A stretch of DNA of 64,000 bases, from contig NZ_SNUK01000001.1 in the NCBI RefSeq assembly GCF_012027495.1, positions 124,001 to 188,000 of the forward strand, in the 5' to 3' direction. The translations under genes and the position numbers were made by a program. The notes below the pieces were generated by a model. It did no database searches and was not told where the DNA came from. It worked only from the letters and a program-made list of their open reading frames with translations. Shown in pieces: positions 12,782 to 20,098 of the stretch. The stretch comes from Thermococcus sp. JdF3 (GTDB taxonomy: Archaea > Methanobacteriota_B > Thermococci > Thermococcales > Thermococcaceae). The first letter of the stretch is position 1. Every line of letters begins with the position of its first letter.

Positions 12782-14058
12782 AGAGGGAGGACGTGCTCTG
12801 GACGCTCGCGGGACTGGGCTTCGTTCACGGCTACCTCACTTCCAACGTCTTCAGCGCGATGTTCGGGCTGGGGTTAGTTGCGTACATTCTCCACCACGAC
12901 TCTTCGTTCTCCCCCTCGGTGGAGGCCTCCGTTGAGGTTCCCGGGGAGGTGGAGGAGGGGGAGGAGTTCCGGATCAGGCTCCGGCTTAGGAACACCGGGG
13001 GCCCGGTGGGGGTGGAGGTCTTTAACGAGACTCCCCCGGAAGTCGAGTCCCGTCCGGTCTGGCTTTTCCTCGGTCGGGGGGAGTCCAGGGTCGTGGATTA
13101 TCCTGCCCGGGCCTCCATGAAGGGCACCTACCGCGTCTCGACGGTCCTCCGCCTCTACGATCCGAGCGGCATGTACTTCGAGGAGATTCGGCTGGGGGAG
13201 GGGGAGCTGAGGGTCTACCCCTCGGTCGATTCGATCCGCGAGGCCGCGAGGGAGGAGGCCAACATTAGGATCGCCCAGAGGATGAAGAGGGATATCACCT
13301 CTGGTATCGACAGCATGGACATTCACGGCCTCAGGGAGTACTATCCCGGCGACGACCTCAGGAAGATAGACTGGAAGGCCAGCGCCAGGCTGGGCGAGCT
13401 GATAGTTAGGGAGTTCCTCCGCGAAACGGAAAGCCCGGTTTACATAGTTCTCGACGCCACCAGGGGTATGCGGCGGCGCGTGAAGAGGGCCAGGATAGAT
13501 TACGCCACCAGCCTGGTTCTCTACCTCGCCACGCTCCTGGTGATGAAAAACCGCCGCGTCGGCCTGGTGGTGTACTCCGAGGACGGATTCAGACTCGTTC
13601 CCACCTCCGCGGGGAAGGAGCAGGTAAACCGCATTCGGAACGCCCTGGAGTTCAGACCTGCTGGAGGGAGGCCAGGCTTCAGGGCAAGGCTTGGCGAACT
13701 CTCCCCCAGAGGCAGGCGCTTCCTCTCGCGCATCTTTCCCCGCAGGAGGGCGGGCCTGGCGGAGGCTCTCCTGGGCATCAAGGAGCCGGCGCATCTCCTC
13801 TTAGTTACTGACCTCATGAGCGACACGTCCAGGCTCTACAGGCTGATCTCGATGCTGAAGAAAAAGCACACAATAGCCATCCTCTCGCCAAACCCGGTGC
13901 TCTTCCATGCCGGCCCCCTGGATGAGGAAACCCTTAAAATCCTCTACGAAAGGTACCTGGAGAGGGAAGAACTGATCAGGAAGTTCAACTCCCTGGTCCC
14001 CACTGTGGATCTCGGGCCTGAAGACTACGCTAGGGAAGTTGTGAGGGAACTGGGATGA
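12778..14058 (+). CDS. DUF58 / VWA-like partner of MoxR
   Basis: 426 residues. Two N-terminal hydrophobic stretches, a beta-domain, the DUF58 signature YYPGDDLRKIDWKASARLGELIVREF (about 183-208; quoted in part), then a VWA-like domain with YIVLDATRGM in place of a perfect DxSxS MIDAS. Family partner of MoxR ATPases. Overlaps both neighbours by 4 nt. The degenerate MIDAS suggests a structural rather than a classical metal-binding VWA. Confidence 0.88.
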   Translation: MKREDVLWTLAGLGFVHGYLTSNVFSAMFGLGLVAYILHHDSSFSPSVEASVEVPGEVEEGEEFRIRLRLRNTGGPVGVEVFNETPPEVESRPVWLFLGRGESRVVDYPARASMKGTYRVSTVLRLYDPSGMYFEEIRLGEGELRVYPSVDSIREAAREEANIRIAQRMKRDITSGIDSMDIHGLREYYPGDDLRKIDWKASARLGELIVREFLRETESPVYIVLDATRGMRRRVKRARIDYATSLVLYLATLLVMKNRRVGLVVYSEDGFRLVPTSAGKEQVNRIRNALEFRPAGGRPGFRARLGELSPRGRRFLSRIFPRRRAGLAEALLGIKEPAHLLLVTDLMSDTSRLYRLISMLKKKHTIAILSPNPVLFHAGPLDEETLKILYERYLEREELIRKFNSLVPTVDLGPEDYAREVVRELG

Positions 14059-14648
14059 TGTGGCTCTTCGTTGCCCTCCTCGGCGGACTGGCACTGGGCG
14101 CCAGATCGGTTCTCCTGCTGCCCCTGGCCTACCTGGCCTCGTGGAGGCGGCGGGACTGGGGCCTGGCGATCTACTTTGTATTCGGTGTCCTGGTTCTCAA
14201 CGAGGTGAGCATCGGAGACGTCCTCTCCTACGCGGCCGTTAAGGCGGCTTTCTTCCTCATCCTGCCATCCTTCATGGCCCTGCGTGAGATGATGTCAGGG
14301 GTGCACCCTCCCCGCCTCCCGAAGGACTACCGCGAGCTTAGGCCTGCGGTCGCAATTCCCGCCGCCCTGGTTCTCCTGGGGGTGGTGTATGAGCCACTCT
14401 TCATCGCGGGTGTCATCCTGCTCCTGGCACCGGGCACCGGCGTGGAACGCCTCAAATCCTCCTGGCCGCTTCTTGCGGCGATGGCCCTGCCCATCCTGGC
14501 GCTGTTTACTCTCCGGGTCCTGCGTAATGAGCTCTACACCCCGGAGACCCAGGTCGCCCTGCTGGCGGCGTTCTCTATCTTCGCCTTCCTGTGGCGCTGG
14601 AGGGAGAGAAAAAGGGTGGACTTCAGACTCTACGGGGAGTCGATGTGA
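14055..14648 (+). CDS. Polytopic membrane protein, last gene of MoxR operon
   Basis: 197 residues, nearly all hydrophobic, with about six membrane segments (MMWLFVALLGGLALGA, SYAAVKAAFFLILP, AVAIPAALVLLGVVYEPLFIAGVILLLA and others). No named family recognised. Starts inside the DUF58 stop and ends 19 bp inside the convergent epimerase gene, so the two mRNAs overlap at their 3' ends. Presumably anchors or forms part of the complex served by MoxR. Confidence 0.72.
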   Translation: MMWLFVALLGGLALGARSVLLLPLAYLASWRRRDWGLAIYFVFGVLVLNEVSIGDVLSYAAVKAAFFLILPSFMALREMMSGVHPPRLPKDYRELRPAVAIPAALVLLGVVYEPLFIAGVILLLAPGTGVERLKSSWPLLAAMALPILALFTLRVLRNELYTPETQVALLAAFSIFAFLWRWRERKRVDFRLYGESM

Positions 14649-15592
14649 TCGAGGAGCTCCCTCACCGTCCTCTCCACGGATTTGTAGCTGTTCAGCCTGG
14701 GCTTCCACCCGGTTTTCTTCGCCTTCTCTATGCTCAATCTCATGAACTTGACGTCCCCCTTCCAGCCGCGGCCCCCATCGACGCCGCCTGTGAACCTGAA
14801 GGCCGGCTTCAGTCTCATCCCCTCGCTGACTATCTCCGCTATCTCTTTAACTGTAATCCAGTCGTCGTTGCCGAGGTTGTAGAAGTCGACGGTTTTATCG
14901 CTCTCCCTGAAGTGCTCAAAGACGTGGAGCATGCCATCGACCGTATCGCTCACGTGGAGGTAGCTCTTCCTCTGGGTTCCGTCACCGAGTATCTCGAGCT
15001 CATTGGGGTTTCTCCTGAGCTTGTTGATGAAGTCGTAGATGACCCCGTGGTTCGAGCGCTCCCCTATGATGTTGGCGAGGCGGAATATCAGCGCCCTGAA
15101 CCCGAACGTGTGGGCGTAGCCGCTTATCAGGGCTTCAGCCGCGAGCTTCGCCCCGCCGTAGACGCTTATCGGCTCGAGCGGGGCGTAGTCCTCCGGCGTT
15201 GGAATTACAGATGCGTCGCCGTAGACGGTTGAGGACGAGGTGAAAACGAGGTATTTGGCGCTTGAGCCTCTCATCGCGTTGAGCAGGTTGTAGGTTATCA
15301 GTACGTTGGTCTCGTAGAGCAGCTCCGGGCTCTGGGAGCCTATTCTAACCTCCGGGTTCGCCGCAAGGTGGAATACAACATCAACGCCCTCAAGGGCCTT
15401 CTCAACGATTTCCCGGTTTCTCATATCCCCTTCGATGAACTCGAAGCGCTCATGGTTCAGCCACTTCCTTATGTTCTCCAGACTGCCCGCGCTGAGGTCG
15501 TCCAGAACCCTGACCTCCCATCCAAGCTCCATCAGCCTGTCCACCAGGTGCGAGCCTATGAAACCTGCGCCGCCCGTGACTAGAACATTCAT
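14630..15592 (-). CDS. NAD-dependent sugar-nucleotide epimerase (UDP-glucose 4-epimerase type)
   Basis: 320 residues. Rossmann motif TGGAGFIGSH (6-15), catalytic SSS...Y-G-G-AK (SSTVYGD and YGGAKLAAE, i.e. S/T and YxxxK), and GDMRNRE. Extended SDR family acting on nucleotide sugars. ATG 15592 with GGTGATAG just upstream; an upstream in-frame ATG at 15649 lacks a ribosome site. Likely supplies a sugar to the glycan cluster further right. Exact substrate cannot be told from sequence. Confidence 0.88.
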   Translation of the reverse strand: MNVLVTGGAGFIGSHLVDRLMELGWEVRVLDDLSAGSLENIRKWLNHERFEFIEGDMRNREIVEKALEGVDVVFHLAANPEVRIGSQSPELLYETNVLITYNLLNAMRGSSAKYLVFTSSSTVYGDASVIPTPEDYAPLEPISVYGGAKLAAEALISGYAHTFGFRALIFRLANIIGERSNHGVIYDFINKLRRNPNELEILGDGTQRKSYLHVSDTVDGMLHVFEHFRESDKTVDFYNLGNDDWITVKEIAEIVSEGMRLKPAFRFTGGVDGGRGWKGDVKFMRLSIEKAKKTGWKPRLNSYKSVERTVRELLDHIDSP

Positions 15593-15651
15593 GTCTATCA
15601 CCAGACTCATTGATGTGGTTAGGCTCTTAAGCTTTGGGTTAATATGCACGT

Positions 15652-16743
15652 TCAGCGGAGCTTCATAACTGCTCTGGCATATGCGGGGGACACGAACCCG
15701 TAGCCCTCATTTAAGTATCCCCATTCGATGAGGGTTCTCAGCATCTCGTACACAGTCTGTCTGGAAACTCCCGTTCTGTGTGAGGCTTCCCTTATAGAGA
15801 CTCCCCTGGCGTAGAGGGAGAGGGCCTTGAAGAGTGAGGTGTTTTTCTTGGGGAAACGCTCTTTGATAATATCGCGTATTTCCCTCCGCACTTGGGAGAA
15901 AAGACGCCCGTCAATCATGGACAGAATCCTGTCCCGTGGGTACCCCCTGCATCTAAACCTCCCGTAGAATGACAGAACTGCAGGCAGGCCTCCCGAAACC
16001 TCCGCGACATGGGCGACCTCCCGCATTGAAGGGCTGACCCCACATTCCGCCAGCCCCTCGTAGAGGTATCTTCTGCTGAATTCATCGGACCAGGGGGCGA
16101 GGTGAACGTGTCCGAACTCCCTGCCCACAAAATGTGTTCCTTTGGAAATATCCACGCTTCCCCATCCTATCTCCGAGGGATTCAAAAAGTGAAGTACCGC
16201 TTGGGGAGTCGGTCCGGTTACTATCAATCCTGGAAGATGCTTCCGGCTCCCTTTCTCATTTAGAGCGTCCCAGAGAACCCCGGTTAACAGGGCTGTTTCT
16301 CTCCCCAAGACATGAACGTTATCTAGTACAACAACACTCTGCTCCGGGAGCGTCGTCAGGAGCTTCCAGAAAAGAATCTGAGGGGGAAGGGTTTCCTGGG
16401 CTTTGAATGAGGATCGGTTTGTGACATCCAAGCTCTTCCTGAAGAGGAAAAGCTCCATCCGGCGTTTGACTGTCATTGGGGCCTTTCTGTAGGCTGTTTC
16501 CACCAGGCGTTCAAAGTTTCCAGCTGTTTTGACATCAACGTAGAGCGTCACGTACCCTTCAGTTTTTCGCAGGTATTCTGCGACGCTCTTTACCAGCAGG
16601 GTTTTTCCTGTGAACTTTGAGCCTGTGAGCGCAGTCCATGTTTTGCTTTTTATGTTCGCGGCGAGGGTTTCTATTTCTTCATCTCGACCTGCGAGGCAGT
16701 TCAACCTCTGCACTCTGGAAGTTGGGAAATACTTACACCCCAT
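15652..16743 (-). CDS. Archaeal AAA+ ATPase with C-terminal winged helix (second of pair)
   Basis: 363 residues. P-loop LTGSKFTGKT (39-48) departs from consensus with S-K-F. Walker B-like VVVLDNVHVLG has Asp-Asn, not Asp-Glu, so hydrolysis may be weakened. The C-terminal helix-turn-helix SIREASHRTGVSRQTVYEML can bind DNA. Start ATG 16743 shares bases with the previous stop (TAATG) and has GGAGG 8 nt upstream. Paralogue of its neighbour. The family (archaeal ATPase, STAND-like) has roles in defence or stress that are poorly defined. Confidence 0.78.
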   Translation of the reverse strand: MGCKYFPTSRVQRLNCLAGRDEEIETLAANIKSKTWTALTGSKFTGKTLLVKSVAEYLRKTEGYVTLYVDVKTAGNFERLVETAYRKAPMTVKRRMELFLFRKSLDVTNRSSFKAQETLPPQILFWKLLTTLPEQSVVVLDNVHVLGRETALLTGVLWDALNEKGSRKHLPGLIVTGPTPQAVLHFLNPSEIGWGSVDISKGTHFVGREFGHVHLAPWSDEFSRRYLYEGLAECGVSPSMREVAHVAEVSGGLPAVLSFYGRFRCRGYPRDRILSMIDGRLFSQVRREIRDIIKERFPKKNTSLFKALSLYARGVSIREASHRTGVSRQTVYEMLRTLIEWGYLNEGYGFVSPAYARAVMKLR

Positions 16744-17942
16744 TATCCCGTCCTCCATGTCCTTGGGGTTCTTTTATGGGCACCCAGCGATGCCAGCGCC
16801 TCAGCATATGCCAGACACACAAAATCATAGGACCCGCTTGATGGGTCGTGTTCCATGTATCCCCAAAGGTGCATCTCTTCAAGCACAAGCTCTAGGGCCT
16901 TTCTCGTGTTCTCATCCAGACCAACCCGCCGCATAATTTCCTCAAAGGACAATTCTGGGTTTGCCCGCCAGATTTCAGCGTAGGTACTCAGAGCCCTTTC
17001 CATGTCTCGCTCTTGGATTCTCATTTCGTATGACTCCAAGGCCAGGGAGATAATGGAGTGGATTTCCTCGCGTACCCTGCTCTTGGCGTACTTCCTTATT
17101 CTGTCCATGCCATCCTTATGGGTTCCATTTTTCCGTCCGTTGATGTATGCCAGAACAAGGCCGGGAAGGCCCATTGAGTATTCGTAGACCTCGTCAACTT
17201 CAAAATTGGAAACATCGGGGATGTGGGTGCTTTCAAGATACGCCCGAACGGTTTCTTTCGGCCAGGGCCGTACCTCCATCTCTTTGAAATGCGTGGAAAC
17301 GTTATGGCCCCTGATGCCCTCTGTCAGGTTAATCATCGACCCAGTAAGGATTATGGTGGGCAGTTTTCTCTTTGATCCAGCTTCATTTATTGCATCTGAA
17401 AGTGCGTTGAGGAACTGTTGAAGGGAATTTCCAAGGGCCTGCACCTCATCCAGGACTATCACACTTTTTTCCGGGAATTCCTGCAGTGTTTTGATTATGC
17501 CCCTTGTCACCGACTCCAGTGTGCCGAAAGATGCTCCCACCCCTACCTGGGAAACGGTGCCACTGATTCCCTGGAGTTCCTTCAGGCGGATTAATATTTT
17601 CCTGAAAATAGGCAGGGTGTCATGAATGCCTCTGCGCATGGCGTCTATACCTTCGGAACCGGAGGATGCTACACTTATGTACCCTCCACTATACCCATAT
17701 TGAAATTTGAGGTAATCAACAACGGAATGCACTAAGGTGCTCTTACCAACTAGGCGGGGGCCGATTACCACCATCCACTGCTTTTTCCTGATGTGTTTTT
17801 TCAGGTATTCCACTTCACTCATACCATTTAGGTGCTCCTTAGGATCGTTTCTCCCCCCCACCAAACAGCCCAACTCAAGCACCGTATCTCCGACTTCGGG
17901 AATTGGACATCTCTTAAACCGATTATCCGTCAAGCTTTCCAC
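16743..17942 (-). CDS. Archaeal AAA+ ATPase (first of pair)
   Basis: 399 residues. P-loop GPRLVGKST (61-69), Walker B VIVLDEVQALG, sensor ILTGSMINLTEG, and a C-terminal winged-helix region (SFEEIMRRVGLDENTRKALELV). Start is GTG 17942. The TATA box lies only about 29 bp upstream, so the mRNA is predicted to be leaderless or nearly so. A 16-bp palindrome covers the interval between TATA and start. Coupled to the paralogue by TAATG. Function unknown; the regulation resembles toxin-antitoxin and defence loci elsewhere in this window. Confidence 0.78.
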   Translation of the reverse strand: MESLTDNRFKRCPIPEVGDTVLELGCLVGGRNDPKEHLNGMSEVEYLKKHIRKKQWMVVIGPRLVGKSTLVHSVVDYLKFQYGYSGGYISVASSGSEGIDAMRRGIHDTLPIFRKILIRLKELQGISGTVSQVGVGASFGTLESVTRGIIKTLQEFPEKSVIVLDEVQALGNSLQQFLNALSDAINEAGSKRKLPTIILTGSMINLTEGIRGHNVSTHFKEMEVRPWPKETVRAYLESTHIPDVSNFEVDEVYEYSMGLPGLVLAYINGRKNGTHKDGMDRIRKYAKSRVREEIHSIISLALESYEMRIQERDMERALSTYAEIWRANPELSFEEIMRRVGLDENTRKALELVLEEMHLWGYMEHDPSSGSYDFVCLAYAEALASLGAHKRTPRTWRTG

Positions 17943-17944
17943 CT

Positions 17945-17960
17945 ACTTGACATGTCAAGT
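17945..17960. promoter_or_regulatory. Operator palindrome ACTTGACATGTCAAGT at ATPase start
   Basis: Perfect 16-bp palindrome between the TATA box CTTATAAG (17968-17975, minus strand) and the GTG start at 17942, covering the predicted transcription start. Bound protein here would block initiation, the usual archaeal repressor layout. Confidence 0.6.
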
Positions 17961-18281
17961 TAAAACTCTTATAAGGATTCCGTTCCAGTTTGGCTGCTAT
18001 TTTGGTAATAACATCCAAATAATTCGGCAAATAATTCAAATTATGATGGTTTTTTGGGCATATAAATGACATAATTACACATCCGGATTTTTCGGCTGTG
18101 AGAATGTACCATGAAGGATTGTAAGTGCTGTGGAACCTTAATCTCTGCCGTGGTGATGTTCAATCTCATGTCAAAGACCCCGGGCGAGGTTCGCATCTCT
18201 AGAAATAATGCTTTCGAAAATTAAGTCTCCAACGAGAAAGCAACACTATTTTAAAGCCCAAAACAAATACCATATTCTGAA
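17961..18281. other. Intergenic region between ATPase pair and TnpB remnant
   Basis: About 320 bp, AT-rich. Holds the TATA box of the minus-strand ATPases at its left end. A 37-codon open frame from 18111 (with C-K-C-C) has no ribosome site and is not called. The rest may be the decayed left end of the TnpB element. Confidence 0.3.
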
Positions 18282-18659
18282 ATGAAGCGGACAGTAAGGG
18301 TAAAACTCCAGCCTTCAAAAGACCAAGAAAAAGTCCTCATTGAATTAGCTGACACCGGCGCCAAAGTCTGGAATAGGGTAAACTACCTCCGGCGACAACT
18401 CTTCTTCCAAAAACAGCCCGTGGACTTTAACACGACCGAGAAAGCCATTTACGAGACATACAAGCGGGAAATCGGTTCCGCAACTGGATTATTCAGGTGT
18501 CCCGCAACGGGGCTTACCTTTAACGCTGACCCCGTTGGAACCCTCGCCATTCAGGGCAGGGAGGAGGTCAGTGCCTTGAGATCTATAGGAGGGAGGCGTT
18601 TGGAATACGATAACGGTTCATCTTGCCAGATGCCTGAAATTGTGGGGGTGAAACCGTGA
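18282..18659 (+). pseudogene. tnpB: TnpB (IS200/IS605-type) remnant with in-frame internal deletion
   Basis: 125 residues. Residues 1-67 match a TnpB N-terminus (KRTVRVKLQPSKDQEKVL...GAKVWNRVNYLRR), then jump at GSAT/GLFRCPATG to the TnpB C-terminal zinc-ribbon/RuvC end (FRCPATGLTFNADPVG). The central wedge and the first two RuvC acidic residues are gone, so it cannot cut. The frame stayed open across the join. Its last bases overlap the GTG start of the sugar nucleotidyltransferase. No tnpA partner is present. Confidence 0.72.
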
Positions 18660-19651
18660 AAGTCCTCATAATGGCCGGCGGCTACGCCACCAGACTGTGG
18701 CCCATAACCAAGGACAACCCCAAGGCCCTGCTTCCGGTCGGGAACAGGGTCATCCTCGACTACATCCTTGAGAACGTCATGGAGCTTGGGCTGGAAACCT
18801 ACATCTCAACCAACCGCTTCTTCGAGGCCCACTTCAGGCCCTACGCCGGGAGGCACGGGGTGGGCCTCATAGTCGAGGACACCCTCCACGAGGAGGAGAA
18901 GCTCGGCACGATTGGGGCCATGAAGAAGGCCGTGGAGGAGCTCGGTTTAGATGACTACCTCATCATAGCGGGCGACAACCTCTTCTCCTTCTCCCTGACG
19001 GACTTTCTCAGGGCCTACGACGGCAGGACTCTCATAGCGGTCTACGACGTCGGCGATCTCGAACTGGCGAAGCGCTACGGCGTCGTCGTGCTGGAGGGTG
19101 ACAGGGTCATCTCCTTCGAGGAAAAGCCCGCCCAGCCGCGCTCAACGCTCATAAGCACCGGCGTCTACGTGTTCCCGAAGGTCGTTATGGAGCGCATCGA
19201 CGAGTACCTCTCGAACGGCAACCGCGATTCCCCCGGCTACTTCCTTCAGTGGCTCCTTGAGAGGGGCGAACCGATAAAGGCCTACCGCTTCTCCGAGTAC
19301 TGGTACGACATAGGCTCGGCAGACAGCTACCTGGAGGCCCTCAAGACCCTCCTTCGGGAGAGCCACGTCGAGGAGATCCAGATAAGCCCCTACGCCAAGA
19401 TAATCCCGCCGGTCGTCATAAAGAGGGGCGCGAAGATCCTGGGGCGCTCCATAATCGGTCCCTACGCCTACATCGGCGAGGGCTGCACCGTAGAGAACTC
19501 GGACATAAGCGACTCGATAGTCTTCAGGAACACGGTCATCAGGAACTCCACGATATGGCGCTCCATCATCGACGAGAAGTGCGAGATAAGGAACCTCGAG
19601 CTCAGGAAGAGCCTCGTCGGCGGGCACGCGAAGATACAGAGGGGGGAATAA
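18656..19651 (+). CDS. Sugar-1-phosphate nucleotidyltransferase with beta-helix C-terminus
   Basis: 331 residues. Signature MAGGYATRLWPITKDNPKAL (4-23) with the catalytic G-G-x-x-T-R-L...K pattern, GDN for metal binding, then left-handed beta-helix hexapeptides (RSIIGPYAYIGEG...). Makes an activated sugar (dTDP- or UDP-type) for glycan assembly. Start GTG 18656 with GGGGGTGA upstream, overlapping the TnpB remnant stop. Sits just before AglB, which fits a role in N-glycan supply. Nucleotide specificity is not clear. Confidence 0.9.
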   Translation: MKVLIMAGGYATRLWPITKDNPKALLPVGNRVILDYILENVMELGLETYISTNRFFEAHFRPYAGRHGVGLIVEDTLHEEEKLGTIGAMKKAVEELGLDDYLIIAGDNLFSFSLTDFLRAYDGRTLIAVYDVGDLELAKRYGVVVLEGDRVISFEEKPAQPRSTLISTGVYVFPKVVMERIDEYLSNGNRDSPGYFLQWLLERGEPIKAYRFSEYWYDIGSADSYLEALKTLLRESHVEEIQISPYAKIIPPVVIKRGAKILGRSIIGPYAYIGEGCTVENSDISDSIVFRNTVIRNSTIWRSIIDEKCEIRNLELRKSLVGGHAKIQRGE

Positions 19652-19714
19652 GATCCCGCACGTTTCGGGTGGGCTTCTCAGCCTGCATTTGCATTTTTGG
19701 GGTGTTAGAAGAAG

Positions 19715-19877
19715 TGAGGAGTGCCCCGTCGGAAAGGCTGGAGTCAAGTTCCACTCTCTACAGACCTTCGCCATTAAATGCGATCCACGACCCCTCACGA
19801 ATCATGGACGCGTTATCAGTTCCGGTCCGCAGCCGGGTGAAGCTTTCGCTTCAGTCTCCCCCGCGGGACACTCCTCA
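19715..19877 (-). ncRNA. Candidate structured RNA, copy A
   Basis: A ~163-nt minus-strand unit homologous to 41701-41859. Its ends pair: UGAGGAGUGUCCCG at the 5' end with CGGGGCACUCCUCA at the 3' end (14 bp, one wobble). Copy B differs in both strands yet still pairs. Inside are a GAAGC-GAAA-GCUUC hairpin with GNRA loop and a conserved GAGUGGAACUU/GACUCC stem. The stem begins about 25 nt after TTTATATA, where transcription should start. The flanks between the two copies diverge apart from the promoter. No protein frame is shared. Function unknown. Confidence 0.65.
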
Positions 19878-19898
19878 AATACCTATAGGGTCTTTAAC

Positions 19899-19927
19899 TA
19901 TATAAACCTTTGCTTTTAGTTAAAGCA
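19899..19927 (-). promoter_or_regulatory. Promoter and upstream inverted repeat of RNA copy A
   Basis: Minus-strand TATA TTTATATA (19899-19906) and, 5 bp further upstream, the 17-mer TGCTTTTAGTTAAAGCA with TGCTTT/AAAGCA arms (19911-19927). Copy B has the same elements at the same spacing (41881-41909), so this promoter is conserved along with the RNA. Confidence 0.55.
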
Positions 19928-20098
19928 AAATTTTTTTGAAACGATTCGAAATAATTCTGTCCCAGATGGGCCATTTCCCACGCTCAACGGGGTGGGTAAC
20001 TCGTCCGGCGCGTGTGAAAACGATAGCGTTGCGCAACGCTTTTATTACTTTGCGATAGTAGTGAACTGGAGGATAAATTACGTGAGAGGGGAACTTTA
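19928..20098. other. Region upstream of aglB with a perfect palindrome
   Basis: Contains AGCGTTGCGCAACGCT (20025-20040), a perfect 16-bp palindrome followed by TTTATTACTTT. It could be an operator for aglB or a hairpin terminator. GAGGGGA precedes the aglB ATG at 20099. Nothing else recognised. Confidence 0.4.

Noticed and set aside
18111-18224. 37-codon open frame with C-K-C-C near its start
   Set aside because: A TATA-like CATATAAAT lies upstream but there is no ribosome site and no known match; too short to support.
20025-20040. Palindrome AGCGTTGCGCAACGCT as a certain terminator of the upstream gene
   Set aside because: It lies ~375 bp after the nearest plus-strand stop with an RNA candidate in between; terminator and operator roles cannot be separated, so it is only noted as a palindrome.
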